A stretch of 6,802 bases of DNA from an uncultured Clostridia bacterium (lineage in GTDB: Bacteria; Bacillota; Clostridia; Peptostreptococcales; Anaerovoracaceae): the NCBI GenBank assembly GCA_937928455.1, contig CALFUG010000374.1, positions 1 through 6,802 on the forward strand. Direction: 5' to 3'. Positions 6,711 to 6,802 of this stretch are shown one piece after another. Every line of letters begins with the position of its first letter. Within the stretch, counting starts at the first letter, position 1. The position numbers and the translations under genes are program-made. Below the pieces are notes generated by a model. That model was not told the DNA's origin and did not search any database. It was given only the letters and a program-made list of their open reading frames with translations.

Positions 6711-6802
6711 TTGGGTTTCAAACCCCAAAAAATACGGGTTAGGATTGACAAAATATTTGGGTTTCAAATCCCAAAATAATTGGGTTAGGATTGACAAAAT
6801 CT
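6711..6802 (+). repeat. Two tandem copies of a 46-bp repeat, cut by the window end
   Basis: Copy 1 is 6711-6756 and copy 2 is 6757-6802, directly adjacent. They match at 40 of 46 positions, counted by eye. Four of the six differences fall at unit positions 21-25; the others are at positions 13 and 45. Each copy starts with TTGGGTTTCAAA, has inverted symmetry (in copy 1 a perfect GGGTTT-C-AAACCC at 6713-6725), and ends with GGGTTAGGATTGACAAAAT. That last block contains TTGACA, at 6745-6750 and 6791-6796. The array may continue past 6802. There is no repeat-spacer pattern in the visible part. Confidence 0.88.

Noticed and set aside
6534..6779. 81-codon plus-strand frame in the 3' intergenic region
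   Set aside because: It runs through the perfect hairpin terminator at 6645-6670 and into the 46-bp repeats, has no good ribosome binding site, and resembles nothing I know.
6711..6802. CRISPR array
   Set aside because: The two units are contiguous and alike along their whole 46 bp. There is no unique spacer between short repeats, and no cas gene is present.

Overview
The window reads as part of the chromosome of an anaerobic, amino-acid-fermenting Firmicute (Clostridia sensu lato). The evidence is the D-ornithine aminomutase operon of the Stickland-type oxidative ornithine pathway, Clostridia-like Shine-Dalgarno sites (AGGAG, AAAGGAG), all genes on one strand, and a TSCPD protein and long CDF exporter of types common in that group. 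Base composition is roughly balanced and CGA is used often for arginine, so this is not a very AT-rich Clostridium. I cannot name the genus.

Positions 1-4576 hold the 3' part of an ornithine-degradation operon: the C-terminal part of OrtB (beta subunit of 2-amino-4-ketopentanoate thiolase), OraS and OraE (the two subunits of adenosylcobalamin- and PLP-dependent D-ornithine 4,5-aminomutase), and a GlmL/MutL-type ATPase presumed to maintain or reactivate the mutase. The known pathway is L-ornithine to D-ornithine (racemase Orr), to 2,4-diaminopentanoate (OraSE), to 2-amino-4-ketopentanoate (Ord), to D-alanine plus acetyl-CoA (OrtAB). Orr, Ord and OrtA are not in the window; Ord and OrtA are expected upstream of position 1. 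The genes are tightly packed: a 38-nt gap, a near-contact in which the oraE ribosome binding site overlaps the oraS stop, and a 4-base ATGA overlap.

Positions 4577-4906 hold a new transcription start (extended -10 promoter), a short single-span membrane protein of unknown function, and a strong hairpin terminator. The terminator ends only about 10 nt before the ribosome binding site of the next gene.

Positions 4928-6465 hold a translationally coupled pair: a small four-cysteine TSCPD-domain protein with an acidic tail, and a 399-residue cation diffusion facilitator. The CDF has an N-D/D-D metal site, as in manganese exporters, and two tandem C-terminal cytoplasmic domains. No separate promoter is visible for this pair, so it may depend on read-through of the terminator before it.

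Positions 6466-6802 contain no gene I can support. They hold a UUCG-loop hairpin terminator (6645-6670) and, at the very end, two copies of a 46-bp tandem repeat with internal inverted symmetry and a TTGACA hexamer. The repeat array may continue past the window.

Most of the window is a known system. The least explained parts are the terminal 46-bp repeats, the terminator placed against the TSCPD-CDF operon, and the small membrane protein gene.
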